Shown here: piece after piece, positions 1-12,341 of the stretch | How the letters are laid out: each line of letters starts with the position of its first letter | Position numbering within the stretch: the stretch's first letter is position 1 | Assembly (NCBI GenBank): GCA_030490835.1 | Contig: CM059971.1 | Coordinates: forward strand, 102,614,095 to 102,678,094 | Direction of reading: 5' to 3' | Source: Annona cherimola | Lineage: Eukaryota > Streptophyta > Magnoliopsida > Magnoliales > Annonaceae | DNA length: 64,000 bases | The notes under the pieces: generated by a model | Database searches by the model: none | Told to the model about the DNA's origin: nothing | Seen by the model: only the letters and a program-made list of their open reading frames with translations | Program-made: the position numbers and the translations under genes

Positions 1-610
1 GCGGTCTTGTCATTTGCAGGCATATGAATTGTGCAGGGAAAATAGATGGTGCCGCAAGATTTGAAGTTACCCTGAATAAATGGACTTTCTTGTCATTCCT
101 TGCCTTCAGCATTTGAAATCCCTAATTAAGCGCGGCACGATTTGAAACCCCTAATTAAATGGCCCAAAATTTGAAATCTCTAATTAAAAGCAGCTTCTAT
201 TGCAAGAGACAGGCTTGTTTGGCTGAATGCAGCCTTTGGTTGGTCAAAAATACCTAATAATGGCAAAAGTTTCCACTAAAAGTGCAGGCAGTAGTGTAGT
301 TAATTTAACCCGTCACATCCCAAAATTTTAGAAAGATGTTAGAAACAGCATCTTCTCACCAATTACGCCTATCAAGACAAGCACTGCATGCTCCCATTTT
401 TTTTTCTCATTCACCAAATATATGAGAGAAAAAAAAAATGTTTGTATCAATCATAGAACAAAAGGAAATTGAGAGAAAATTCATGGTTTTTTCGACATGG
501 GTAATTTAGGAATATTTGAAGATTAACATTTAAAACAATCAATCAACCGACGGATTATAATGGCATTGGCGCCTTAGGATTTAGGGTCGAGTTAAATCCA
601 ATTATTTGTT

Positions 611-760
611 TTCTACTAGGAGCAAGCTCAGCTAGATGATATTCTGACCTTTGTGAGATTTGGGTTCGAACCGGAAGGAGGAGCTTGTGTCTCCCGTTTA
701 TATTAGGGGCAAGTCCTCTTATTATTTGCGATAAAAATTGTTGAGCAAGATAAGACAAAA
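611..760 (+). mobile_element. tRNA-derived SINE-like element, copy 1
   Basis: The sequence has a pol III box-B-like core, GGGTTCGAACC, near 663-673, about 45 bases after a degenerate box A. It then reads through GAGCTTGTGTCTCCCG to an end with TTGAGCAAGAT and an A-rich tail. The element at 42263-42444 shares the head (TTTTC-ACTAGG-GC), the TTGTGTCTCCC block and the TTGAGCAAGAT end, so the two form one family. No clear target-site duplication was found for this copy. Confidence 0.55.
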
Positions 761-1370
761 TGCGCATGGGCCGCAGTAACTTCATTTAGCCTGACCACAA
801 ACTAGTTAAAATGGGTGGAAGGAGCGAATTAATAAGAGAAAATCAAGTTTCTTCGTAACAAGATCCTAAGACCATGAATATATGCTAAGTGTCAGATTTA
901 ATCCAGTAAGGTGGATTAAAATAAAATATTCTGTAGATCTAAGTTAAAGAAATTCGGTAGCATAAAGTGGCTTAAAATAAAAAATTCTTATTTTTTATAT
1001 TTCTGTTAAAGATGTTCAGTATTATAAAAATATCTATAATTCTATGGATGAGGTAAAGTCTAATCCTAATCCTAATCTATTTTTTAACACATTTAGAAAA
1101 TCTTAGCCCTAACTCATTTACAACTTAGTTAATAAATGGGCCGACGGGTTGTATATATATTGCAAATAAGTCAAAACTAAGTTGATTTTAAGATAAATTT
1201 GTATTGTTTGTAATTATCATGGTGAATCAATCTACACTGGCGAGACATATGTTATAATTAGATTTTTTTTATTAAGAGAGGGGTGCATATATAACGCGCT
1301 AACACAAACAAAGAGAGAGGAAACACTAATAGAGATGAAGATGAAAACAATTAGAGATTGATAGGGAGTA

Positions 1371-2106
1371 AGGGTGCAATTTGGTACCAGGTTGGTTTGA
1401 ACTCGCCGACCTGACCTGGTTTCAGAACCAAGTTTGCGTTTTATTTTTTTCAAATTAAACCCCGTTTTAGCACGACTTAGGAAAATCTGAAACCAATATC
1501 CGGTTTGCATCAACTTGGTACTAAAACCCGACTCGATCCGAACCTAATATTTTTCCTAATTTATTAAAATAATTATATTTATTTATGCATTAAGTATTTC
1601 AACTGTAATTGTGATAAAAGTTATTCTATACAATCATAACCTAGTTAAATTGTAAAATATTTATTCTAAAACCTAAATTTTATATACATTTGTCCATAAA
1701 AATTGAATATATTATATCTACATTAATTTATTTGTAAATAATTATAAATATACCAACTATTAAATTTATTACATATCCACTAATTAACTACAATTATATA
1801 AGTCTCACTTTTAATAAACTTTAAATAGTGATTTTATGTAATCTAATTTATTTTTGTTATCATGATTATTTTTATAAAATTACATTGATTGTTATGTGTA
1901 AACGTATTACGTTCTAATGCAATAATGTTTAAAAAATTTATTATTTCTATTGCTAATTTCAACTTCTATTGGTTTGATATAACCTGAATTTCAAACCCAA
2001 ACCAATGCTAACCTTGTCCGAACCCGACTCGAACTCGGATTTTAATATTAGAGTTAGGGTTTGAGTTCACATAAACTCGGTACAGCTTGACCTGAGTTGC
2101 ATCCTT
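1371..2106. mobile_element. non-autonomous hAT-like element with AAGGGTGCAA termini
   Basis: The left end reads AAGGGTGCAATTTGGTACC. The reverse complement of the right end reads AAGGATGCAACTCAGG, giving a short imperfect terminal inverted repeat about 735 bp apart. Both inner flanks carry GAACCCGACTCG-like text. The middle is AT-rich and non-coding. A decayed relative ends near 30250. No target duplication was resolved, so the superfamily assignment is tentative. Confidence 0.45.
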
Positions 2107-2117
2107 AAAAGCCAGAG

Positions 2118-2215
2118 ATGGAAGGGAGGAGAGAGGAGAGAGAAAGATGAAAACAAGGAGAGATGGTGAAGGAGATGATTAGAGAAAGGAGAGAGAGGCA
2201 GAGAAGGAAGAGGAA
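2118..2215. repeat. purine-rich (GA) tract
   Basis: About 100 bases made almost entirely of A and G on the plus strand, with many GAGAGA and GGAGA runs. A shorter similar tract lies at about 1303-1365, on the other side of the inserted element at 1371-2106, so the two may once have been continuous. Confidence 0.6.
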
Positions 2216-3444
2216 TCTTACTAGTGGCAATCATACATCAAGGATAACAACGACAACTCCACGGTATAGTAGCAGGGAAGATAAAATGAGGAAAATGGAT
2301 TTAGAATTTAAGAAATATACATATCCTTTTTAACAGGTTGTAAATGAGTCGACGGATTAAACGTGTTAGATAGGTTAAACAAGTTTGTTAGATAGGCACC
2401 AATCTAACACACAGAGACGAGAACTATGTCAATTGGTCTGCTTACGGGCTTAATCTGGGCATATCCGCCCATCAATTTTTGGGTCTTACTAGCTACGGCT
2501 ACGCAGTAATTCACAAAGTACTCGTGTTTTGCTAAGGATTATGCTAACGCTGTCATCAATCCAAATGCCGACATTTAGTTGGCGTAAAATATAAACAGCT
2601 GAAATGGTTTTAAAAATGTAGTAATATATCTTTTTAAAGAAAGAGATGGATATTTCAAGAATTATACAATAATCATAGGCGTATCTTACAAAAATTTTTT
2701 AGTAAGCAGCAGAGCACCACATTGAATTATACAATAAATACACATGTTTATCCATGTGTATTTAGTTATAATTTCAAAAATTCTGTGTTACAAACTTTTA
2801 TATACTATACTTATACTACACATTTCTGAAAAAATTTAGTAATTATATTTTCACCCTAAAAAAATACTCTTTTTCAGTAAAGCAGGGCATAACCATTAAC
2901 CTGATTGTCTCACATCGTGCGGCTTCAAGTTTGGAGGGAGGCAAATGGCTCCATATAATGTAATGTGATAAAAAAAAAAAAAAGAAGCCCTTTTCACAAG
3001 ATATAAGTTTCTAATGAAAATTATTTTTAGCAGCATGATAAAAACAAGATGTGTTAAACATAGTAAATGACATAGATTTAATATATATATATATATATAA
3101 ATATTAAAGAACTAATGGTACACATAGAGGCTCTATGCTGACGATAAGTATTGAATAGTTACCCTATGATGTATGATGGATCAATACTTGGATCAGCAGA
3201 GGACAGCATCAGACCTCACATCAGGATAATTGCTTGGATAATGCAAAGGTTTCATTGCAACTTCCATGATTTCTGTAAAACAACTTACAAAGTGGGGAAC
3301 AAGACAACCCCCCCTCCATCTTCAATACTGAGGGTTTTGAACCCTGGAGTATATGTACAACACCGAATGAAGTATTAGTATGTACAATACAAAAGGCATT
3401 CTGTTAGCATCGAACGGCCAGATCTTCCATGACGGGGGCATGCC

Positions 3445-4297
3445 TTAGACATCTCTCACCTTGAGCTTGATTTCGGAATGGGTATGGAGTGGCTTCCTAG
3501 GGCTTAATGGGTGTGGGCTGAACTTGCAGATCAGGAGCTTAAAGCATGGAAGGAAGACCACATACAATGCACCCAGAATCAAAGGTGCTGAAACAAGCCA
3601 TCCTAGCAACTTCGTTTACAGAGGTTCAACAGATTAGATTCTTCATCTAATGCAATTATGCAAACATCATAATGCAATAATAATAACGAGATGAACAAGT
3701 AGCAGTTTAATACGAGCATTGATGCAAGGAGGTCCACCCTTCAGCAGAGAAGACAGTTTGATCTGGATAGACCTGATCACAGGATGGGCTCTATTTTAAT
3801 TTCTTCTCTCAGTGCATGTGGTGTTAATATTCACATAAAGCCTACAGTCCAGATGTTTCTATACCACAAGTCCCAACTCCCATGATTAAACTTTTTACCA
3901 GGTTAAGAAAAACCTAATCATTAGTTATTAGATAAGGCAGAACAGTTCATTAGACACATGACTAAGCTAAAAACAGCTAAATCAAGACAAGCATTGCCTT
4001 AGAGGGAAAGTAATAAGAGACATACGGCATGGAAGATGCTGAGAAGGACTTCTTGTGAAGCCTGGCCTGTTACCACCTTCTTCATTGCATCAGTGTTTAG
4101 TGGGAAATGCTCTCCACCAGATATGGCCTCACCAAATCGCAAGAAAGGCACCACCAGGCTGTCAAGTACATGCAATAAGATCAGAACACAAGAACAACAT
4201 ACGAACTTAGCAATTGAAAAAAAGTGGGTAAATTTCCCACAATGATTCTTGACTTACTGTTTGCAACGTCATGGCAATTAAAGATTCGAAAGAAGGA

Positions 4298-4330
<33 letters not shown>

Positions 4331-7300
4331 GTGGAAGGTGGGGTAAGGGAATCAACTGGAGAGAGAACTGACTCTTTCAAGTCAAAAGCCAACTCAGTTG
4401 GACATTGCTATACTGAAACACCATTAAATAACTAACAGAAGCCGCCCAAGAGTACACAATACCAAAGTCAAGCTAAACATCACAACATTCCACAGCTATT
4501 GGAACCATCTAGGATAAAATCTTAAAAATTCAAGCAAGAAAAAAACAATTTTGCTATGAGATTATCTGATAGGTTAACATCTTCCAAAATGACAACCTTA
4601 ACGTGAAATGCCCATTTGACAAACAGAAAATTCTACCCTACACCTCGTAACATGGCAAAATCAGATCATAGGCATTAGGAGTTTTATATGAATAATACAA
4701 GTGATGCTCAACTATTTAATTTGAAGCATGCCAACATACATACACCGTAATCCTCTGATCAAATTAACTCTAGCTTGTCCTTTTCCTACGTTCCCATGCA
4801 TAAGCTTCAGAAACATAATTTTCAGTAAGATATAGCAAATATTAAAAATTAAATGATTTAAATAAGGGAATCATACATATTATAAAGAAAGAGCTCCATA
4901 TAAACCCTGAAAAGGCGTTCAATTGTATTTGTTTGTTCTACGAGTGATTGTATTTTTCCATTCTACAGTCCACTACTCCAATTAGTTCCTTTTAGCCATC
5001 CATTGGAAATTGATCCAACGAGATCATTGATTTGACCTAGTTTTGCTCTGCCAGAAAGGTAATCTGTTTTATAGTCTTTTTAGTGAGATAACAAAAGATA
5101 ATACGTTTATGGCACCTGTCAAATGGATAAAATGGCTAGCCAAAAAGGGGAAAAAATCATCCAGGTATTCAACCACTTCAAGTGTTTGCATAGTTCACTA
5201 AAGTTGGCAGCAACAAGGAATTTGGGATTTTACTCCATTAGTCAATCTTGCCAGCAAGCTAATTAGTGAAGTCTCATGCATTAAGTCAAAAATGGCTAAC
5301 TGAAACAGAAAAAATGGCAAAATAGTTAACAGAATGGAAGATGCCACCTCACCTGAGCTCAATTGGAGTTGCAACGAAGTTTGTGAGCATCACAGTAGGT
5401 GCATGGCAACGATCTCCAAGTAATCCAATGGCCAGACCACATAGAAGTACAGTGACTCCTGTCACGACCACATTAGCTCAAATCAGAATTTTCATGGGTG
5501 CTGTGAGTCAGGAACTAAAAATCAAAACAGCAAAGGGTGTGTGACTTGAATGCCTCATGTATTTCATTTGTTTATGCACATATTTGGAGAACACCTTTCA
5601 GCATGCCAAACATAGAAAAAAAAAAAAAAAAAGGACACGTTATTTACCCCAAATCTCCCTCTGTGAATCATTCTAATAGTATTCTTAGCAAATCTCGCAT
5701 GCCCTTTAATTCTAATATTATTATTATTTAAGAATGAATAACTCATGTCTGCCCTTAAATTTGTATCACATGAGTGAACCCAACGATGTGGCTGCTTTGA
5801 GATAGAACACAAAAATGAGTAATAAGGCAACTGCAGAAAAGTAAGAAGTTTTGTTGCATGGGTTCTGTTAAGGTATAATACTAGCTTTGTGGTTTGTCAC
5901 AAATGAGTCAAAAGTCAATTTGAGGCCTAAAGAATCAATCTGCATGGACTTTTCAAAGATAGCCAGATGGATTATTTTTTCGATGCATCAGCTCGATGCA
6001 ACTTTAATACTGCTTGGATCTCTCATTAAGCAGGGGAACAAGTGAAACGCTAATAGCCTAGAGGCCCCATGAGAAATCTTGTAAATGTTTACTGCAAATT
6101 TCTGGGGTTTTCAGGCTGCTTTATCCCTTCATCTTTGTTTTTCTTCCAAGCCGACAGAATTGTGTGGACAAAATAGCTATTCATGAAACAAGTTCTCAAT
6201 GTTGAGGACGAAATATTTGTCTTAACCAAACCTTGCTGAGAGCTGAACTTATAGAGAATTCATTTGATGCAATTATGAAAACTAAAATACTAAAATAGCA
6301 AAGAAAGAAAATCCAGACAAAAAAATAGAATTTCCTCCAGGAACTGGAAACTAATATAGGTCCATATTGCTCCTATTAGATGATAAACTGAAATAAAACA
6401 AGTACAATTGCACAAGAACAAAATACAAGCCAAATTTTTTTGTGGATAGCCCAAAATATTAGCTTTGATTAAAATTGGAAAAGAAATTGGAAATAAGATT
6501 CTATTCTGCAAAAGTTACTTGACTAAAATCGTGCGTATTCTGGATTTTTTTTTTTTTCAAAAAATTGTATATCACAATCCTGCTTATCCCTAGTTTTGCC
6601 CTGGACATTGAGATTTGTTAGCCTATTATGTTCTGTAAACTCCTTATATCTTCCCAGTGGTGCTGTTCATCATCTATGCATGGATTGAGTGGAATGAATT
6701 ATAGCATGCTCGAGGCACTCTACCCACCAATACAATCATGTAACTGGCAAGTGAGGTGCAATAGATGGCAAGATAAGGGCCATTATTAGACATGTTTTGC
6801 TGCAAATTTTTGATGCACTAAACAGAGATTGAAAATCAAAACAGGGGATAGAAACATGAAACACGTCGTTTCTTGCAATTACATTCAACACATTTCTTTC
6901 AGTAATCCTGCTCTGAAGATTTTAGGAGTAAAACCTGCGATGGGAATGGGATGACTTTACTTCCGGCTGTTTGTGACATAAGACTCACATAGGGTGCACC
7001 CTCGAGTTAATACAACTAATGAATAAGACCATACTAAGCATGTAATTGAAGTGGCCAATCCTAGAATGGAGAGAGAAATGCTGCATAGGCAAGTCAAATT
7101 ATCTGAAACTACATGTCAACAATGCACTAAACATTCAGGCAGAGAATATTTCAAGTAATCATGGAATGCGAGTTCAACAGTTGATTAGCATCTAAAACTT
7201 CAACCTATGGGTATATATCAAATCATATAAAGACCACTCTGCACTCTCAGATGGTGAATGAAACAGCTTGTTACGCAATATGATTGTAATTCGTGGGGCT

Positions 7301-8363
7301 GAATGCATTCTATATAAAGCATTATATGCAGGTTCAACACCGGTACTATTCCAATAAATTTTTTTTTTTTGATGAAGTACCATTCCAATAATTGACAATT
7401 AAGAATATATTTGATGTGACTAACCATGACTCGCACATATAAGTTAATCATAAACATCACGGGCTGCAGCCAAAATTAACATTTTATGCTTTCTCCAGCC
7501 AATTGGGCTGCTTTTAAATACTATATTGGCAAATTAACCATCTGCCATACATTGAGGTCACTCTACTCTAGCAATTGAGCTGGCCATGAAGAAGGCTTGC
7601 TTAATGACATTTAAGACGGCAAATAAACCATCTCAGGCTATATTCTTTGATCATTAGCTTTCGTTTGTTAAAAAGAAAGTCATAGATAATAGTAATTCCT
7701 TCACATTATGTAACAGAAGCTGCAGATAAGAAGAGATTGCAGCATCTGTACTACAATCTACAAAAAAAAAAAAAAAAAAAAAAAGCAAGGAAGAACAACC
7801 AGAGATGATAATAATGTATTCTGTAATTCCAATAGAAGATTAAAGAAGAATTGTGAATCAGGATCTCATACCACAGACTGGGAATAGACCCAAAGTCATG
7901 CCAAGAGCACCCGAAAATGCCAGCAGCTTTGGTTCCAATCCCCTACGACAGAGAGTGTGAAAAAAGGAAAATAATATCACGAAAAGAAGACTGAAAAAGC
8001 ATATGTATAAATCTTATGAGGGGAAGAAAAAAAAAACTTTTCATATTGCATAAAAGACGAAACTTTGAAATGGAAGTGCGAATTTCTTCAAAGTATCTAA
8101 AAACGATCAATCTTTATTTTCCTGCTAGGAATAATTCAATCATTCAAGAAAACAATCTAAGCAATCTCCATGCAAAAACATAAAAAATAAATTTTTTTGA
8201 AAAAGGAAATCCCAAATTTTCACAAAATAAAAATTATATTGTATTGGGAAAGATGGGGAAATAGTGAGGAAGAAAATGGAACGGAAGCTCACTTTCGGAG
8301 TATTTGCATGAGGGGGTCGACGATCTTCCGATTGATCCATGACATGAACCCTATTCCCGCCAT
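3445..8363 (-). CDS. DUF2062 domain membrane protein, 5 exons, 181 aa
   Basis: Exons on the minus strand are 8363-8293, 7942-7872, 5458-5353, 4158-4026 and 3609-3445. Donors are GTGAGC, GTATGA, GTGAGG and GTATGT; phases fit at every junction and the frame ends in TAA. The start is the first ATG of the first exon (MAGIGFMSW). The 181-residue protein has two adjacent hydrophobic spans around residues 28-60 (from LLAFSGALGMTLGLFPVCG) and another near 131-154 (LLGWLVSAPLILGALYVVF). A short basic tail follows. This matches the DUF2062 family of small plant and bacterial membrane proteins, whose biochemical role is not established. A purine-rich stretch upstream at 8440-8551 is probably 5' UTR. Intron 3 holds a 30-G run and intron 2 a tiny retroposon-like insert. 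The model is firm; the function is unknown. Confidence 0.88.
4300..4329. repeat. 30-base poly-G homopolymer
   Basis: An uninterrupted run of 30 G on the plus strand, preceded by GGAGAG and followed by TGTGG. It lies in intron 3 of the DUF2062 gene, where the transcript would carry poly-C. G runs this long are rare compared with the A/T runs elsewhere in the window, and the exact length in an assembly is unreliable. Confidence 0.85.
7343..7391 (-). mobile_element. micro-insert with 15-bp target duplication
   Basis: GTACTATTCCAATAA (7343-7357) is repeated as GTACCATTCCAATAA (7377-7391). The 19 bases between read TTCATC followed by A on the minus strand. This is the signature of a poly(A) retroposition shortened to almost nothing but its tail. 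It lies in intron 2 of the DUF2062 gene. The minus-strand start TTCATCAAAA matches the insert at 10306. Confidence 0.6.
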
Positions 8364-8518
8364 CTTGTCTCACCGAAAAGAAATCAGAAATCTTGGAAAG
8401 CAAGTATTCGGCAATGAATCATTTCCCCCTTTTGCAGCAGACTAGGAAGAGAGGGAGAAGGAGAGGGAGGAGCTGAATCCACAAAAACCTCATGAAATTA
8501 GAGGGCATTAATAGACGC

Positions 8519-8551
8519 CAGAGAGGGAGAGGGAGAGGGAGAGGGAGAGAG
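8519..8551. repeat. GAGAGG microsatellite near the 5' end of the DUF2062 gene
   Basis: Tandem GAGAGG/GAGAGGG units lie about 160 bases upstream of the DUF2062 start codon. CT-rich (sense strand) 5' leaders are common in plant genes, so this may be transcribed; that is an inference. Confidence 0.6.
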
Positions 8552-8754
8552 TTCAAAGCCAGCGGCCCATCATCGCCATTTCACACGGACCTTTACCTTG
8601 CTTTCTCCTGCTCTGGGATCGGAATCAAAAACATACACAACCTACCGATAACGGCTGAAGCAGCGAAGTCAGGAGTAACGTATCAGACGTATACGCAATG
8701 CCGACCGTGCGTCAATTTTTATTTTTTATTTTTTTTTAGTCTATTTCGTAAGTG

Positions 8755-9270
8755 ATCAAACTTGATGTATTTTTTTTTATAAACTGTTTTAAATCGGAAG
8801 AAAATCATGTGATATGATAAGGGTAATGATAAAAAGTAAAAAAAAAATTAAGTTAAAATAGATAGGTTAATTTGATAAGTAGTTGCATAAAAATGATAAA
8901 AAAAATAGATTAGTTGTATAATAAAATAGGAAGAAATGATTGAAAAAAAGGATGGTAGAAGAGAGTGAAAATTTTTTACTTGAAAAGTCTTAGTTTAAAA
9001 TTTTTTGTTATAGATGAATATGTCTTTAATATAAATTTTTTTTCCTTTAGCAGTTATTTTATTTTTCAATTATTTTTCATATTTTTCTGTACAGTTGCTT
9101 TACTTTTCAATTATTTCTATACAACTACTTATATAACTTACTTATCTATTTTAACTTATACTCTTTAGTCCTCATAATTAATCATATTATATTTATCAAT
9201 TTTTTAAAATTCAAAAACTTTTACACTAAAAATTATTTGCGTTAAATTTTATCACCTCCTAAACTCACAT
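8755..9270. mobile_element. two family C hAT-like MITE copies in opposite orientation
   Basis: At 8790-8990 the plus strand carries the family C core (ATGTGATATGATAAGGGTAA, then AAAATAGATAGGTTA). At 9040-9265 the same core is seen on the minus strand, ending in CACCTCCTAAACTCA. The two copies are tail to tail. Termini are decayed. Better preserved copies are at 28388, 56697, 59911 and 63366. Confidence 0.5.
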
Positions 9271-9639
9271 TTAAAATCTTTTTTAGATCATTACAAGTAT
9301 TTTTTTTCCAATGTTATTTATTTATTCCCACCTTTATATCTTGTTTTTTCTTTCATGTTCTTAAAACCGGGAACTCATTGGCTCATGAATTTGTAGAATT
9401 TGCTTCAAGAAGCACCAGTAACCTGCCTAGTTGTATTTCGAACTTTTTATATAAAGATTAACAATTTTTAAATGATATCCCTCAGGGTCCAACTCCCCAT
9501 CCCCTCTATTGAAGGAAACAGTGGTGTGGTACTGGAGTTTGGCTACTTTGGTCTTTCTTATTTAATTCTAAAAAAAAAAAGACAAAAGCGTTGTAAAGTT
9601 AATAATGTATGCAGAGAGAGAGAGAGAGAGACTCTCCTG

Positions 9640-9720
9640 AAAATGTAATACTAAAATCTACTTCAACCGGGATCAAACTTAGGCTAAGTCCTTCAGTAGT
9701 TACTATACTAGTAGAAAAAA
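9640..9720 (-). mobile_element. possible tRNA-like SINE relic
   Basis: On the minus strand a TAGTATAGTAA box-A-like stretch is followed about 30 bases later by AGTTTGATCCCGG, which resembles pol III box B. No poly(A) end or target duplication could be fixed, so this is tentative. Confidence 0.3.
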
Positions 9721-10224
9721 GCCATTGACCCATGCCAAAGTTAAACCGCTCAGATCAGCCCCATTTTTCTTTAAGAAAAAAAATCATGAGTCTCACCTAG
9801 ATAGTCGATATAAAATTTTCTAGACATATTTAAATAAGATTTTTTTTAAAGTTTTAAAAACAAAAACGGAACATTTCCAATGCACTGTAGGGCCCCCAAA
9901 ATTGTAAAAAAAATTTAAAAATCACGGGGCTATCCCAGATGTTGACCACCTGGCTTCCCTGTAGTTAACTGCATGGATCAGTGCCGAAAAAAAATGTAAT
10001 AATAAAAATAAGAGGAGGATTTCATGCGGTTAAACATACGTGTAAAAAAAAAAAATGAAGGAGAATAATTGGGATGAGGGAGAACACTGCTGTCTCAGTC
10101 TCACGAGATTTACCATTGGAATAAAACTCTGACACCGAAACCACCTGTCAGTGCTTATGTTGCTAGAGTTCCTAGGTTGGAATCAAATTTGGGTGCAGTT
10201 GGTTTGTGAGTTTTATCTCTTTAT

Positions 10225-10340
10225 TATGCTGGTGGTTTGGCCACTGACCACGGCCTCATGTGTGCTCAGGTTATTAGTTCAAGTCTCAAGTCTTACTGTA
10301 AATGTTTTCATCAAAAAAAAAAAAGTCTTACTGTAAATGT
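10225..10340 (+). mobile_element. SINE relic carrying a micro-insert with perfect 18-bp duplication
   Basis: TGGTTTGGCCAC near 10233 and GTTCAAGTCTC near 10277 resemble boxes A and B. Immediately after, AAGTCTTACTGTAAATGT occurs at 10288-10305 and again, with no mismatch, at 10323-10340. The 17 bases between are TTTCATC plus ten A. The perfect duplication around a bare TTTCATC-poly(A) is best read as a very short retroposition. Confidence 0.6.
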
Positions 10341-10792
10341 GAATATTATTGTTTTCCTGTGTTAGTGGAGGCTTTACTGTCCTTCGTAATGCGGATGTGT
10401 TCATATAAAATCTCTATATTGTATAAAAGTTAAATGTGTTTGATTGTAATATCTAAAGTCATAGTGTATATATATATATTAATCGAAAAAATATTTAAGT
10501 GATTTGAAAGTTTTATCTCTTTATTAATATTTAGGAGCTTGTGATTTCTTTGTTAGCATTTGAGCGCTTATGATCTTTCTTTGAGAATTTGTGAAAATTA
10601 TCACAGAGTTAAATTGGAATACAAGTTGAGATATAATGTAAATATATAGTAAGTAAAAAAAAACTCCAATAATGATATTCGGAGCGTGTATACAGGTGGA
10701 GCACATAGCATAAGATTTGGCATTGAAGGCGGTCCAGGTCCAGCGTAATGGCCCATGGGTGCGCCCGGCGAGTAGAACGTGGATCAAGATAG

Positions 10793-11072
10793 GGGGCGTT
10801 TGGTAACATGTGAGTGGGGAAACTATGATTTTCCTATGGAATTTGGTTTCCTAAGGTCAATCATTGTTTCGTCAATCACACTATTTTTTCTACTTTTACC
10901 CTTATATTCCAATCATTTTTCCTGCCAACTACATACATCAAATCTATTTATTCCAACTATACCCCTATTATTTTTTTATCAATTACACATTTACCAAAAT
11001 ATTCTCTTTTTATTTCCCACCATTTCTCACAATTCCACAGTTTTATACATTACCAAACTTCCCCATAGTTTA
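10793..11072. mobile_element. MITE with GGGCGTTTGGTAA-type termini
   Basis: The left end reads GGGGCGTTTGGTAACATG and the right end reads ATTACCAAACTTCCCCAT, a short imperfect inverted repeat about 280 bp apart. The interior is pyrimidine-rich. It happens to contain an open frame on the plus strand, but composition and termini mark it as transposon DNA. Confidence 0.5.
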
Positions 11073-12341
11073 TCAATTGTCCTGCCTCATCTCGCTAGTG
11101 TGCTATCTTGTATTAGGAATTGCAGCTATACGATAGTCCCCAAACTCTTGCAATCCGTGTCAGCGTGCGTGCATGTACACTGCATAGACTAAAACTCAAG
11201 GCAGAGTGACAAGCGGCCTACCATGGATTTGATTTTTCAGCGTGATAATGATGTTTCATATTTTAATTTTTCTTTCTTTCTTTTTCTGAGAACTTTGTTG
11301 TCATGCCATGATATCAAAGACCGCCGGCCGCGAAACAAAGTCGTCGTGCCCGCATGTCAGCCGGAGGAACAAAACCTTCTTTCTCAAATCTCATGTCCCA
11401 CATAATAAAACCACTTAAGCAATATATAATAAAAATCTAAATCGCCACTCCTTTAGATTTCTGTTGAAACTATAAGGAAAATTTTAATAGAGTTTAACTT
11501 TTACGAAACAGTAGATAAATATTTATTTCTTTTAAGTATTACTTTACATAGATGAAATAATAATTTAATTTTTAAGTAATTTAAAATGAGCCCCGCTTTT
11601 ATGAAATTTCTCTTTTATGTAACTCTATTTATTTTTAATATCTTGATAGTTGATGAAAATTCTACTTCTATTTATTATGTTTAACATCATTTATATTATT
11701 TTGAATTTCTTTTATTTATTTAGTATTACTGTACATATATGAGCCTTAGCTATAAATGTATAAATCAATATAATAAAATGATCCAATACTAAATATCAAT
11801 ATTAAAAATGTATTTTCAATATTTAAACCATCCAAAATATCTAGATAAATGATTATGCAAAATATTGTTACATTCTTTTTTTTGAATCACAAATATTATT
11901 ATATTCTAAAACATATGTAAATTGATATAAGCATTTGCCCTACTTTACACGTGAATATATATATTTTTGAGCAAATGTGGCTCAAGTATATATTTGATTT
12001 AGAAAAAACTTAATTTTAACATGAATGTATTGAATTTTGCATCAATTGTCAACAACTAAAAAATAGAGTGGATTATATGAAATCATTTATATGTGATCTG
12101 GTTACATAAAAGCAGATCCCATTTAAAACATTATTAAATAAATTTTTGATTTTTCTATAATGTGACCTTTTTATAATGACTGTGCACAATTTTTTCAATT
12201 AAAATAATGAAATAAATAATAATGTATATAAGTAAAGACATGGATATCTTTCCAACCTTTTATTAACGTATACTATAAAACTCTAGTAAAAATAAAAAAA
12301 CACTTATTAAATTTATCATTGCATATTTAGTTATAAGAAAG
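11073..12341. other. AT-rich gene-free stretch
   Basis: No gene is visible. A short GC-rich patch lies near 11300-11390. From about 11575 to 11900 there are decayed pieces of a repeat (family E) also seen near 32230 and 54530, recognisable by TTGATAGTTGATGAAAATT and TTTATTATGTTTAACATCAT. Confidence 0.5.

Larger units (their letters stand above)
1..3444. other. gene-free repeat-rich region downstream of the DUF2062 gene
   Basis: No coding region can be supported here. The stretch is AT-rich and contains a SINE-like element near 611-760, a terminal-inverted-repeat element at about 1371-2106, purine-rich tracts and a TA dinucleotide run near 3082-3100. The last few hundred bases before 3444 are probably the 3' untranslated region of the minus-strand DUF2062 gene, whose stop codon is at 3447-3445. 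That is inferred from position only. Confidence 0.6.

Noticed and set aside
4207..4392. Minus-strand frame with a polyproline run
   Set aside because: The proline run is only the poly-G tract read backwards, inside an intron.
10779..11192. 137-codon plus-strand frame
   Set aside because: It overlaps a MITE with inverted ends and has a low-complexity Phe/Leu/Tyr composition.
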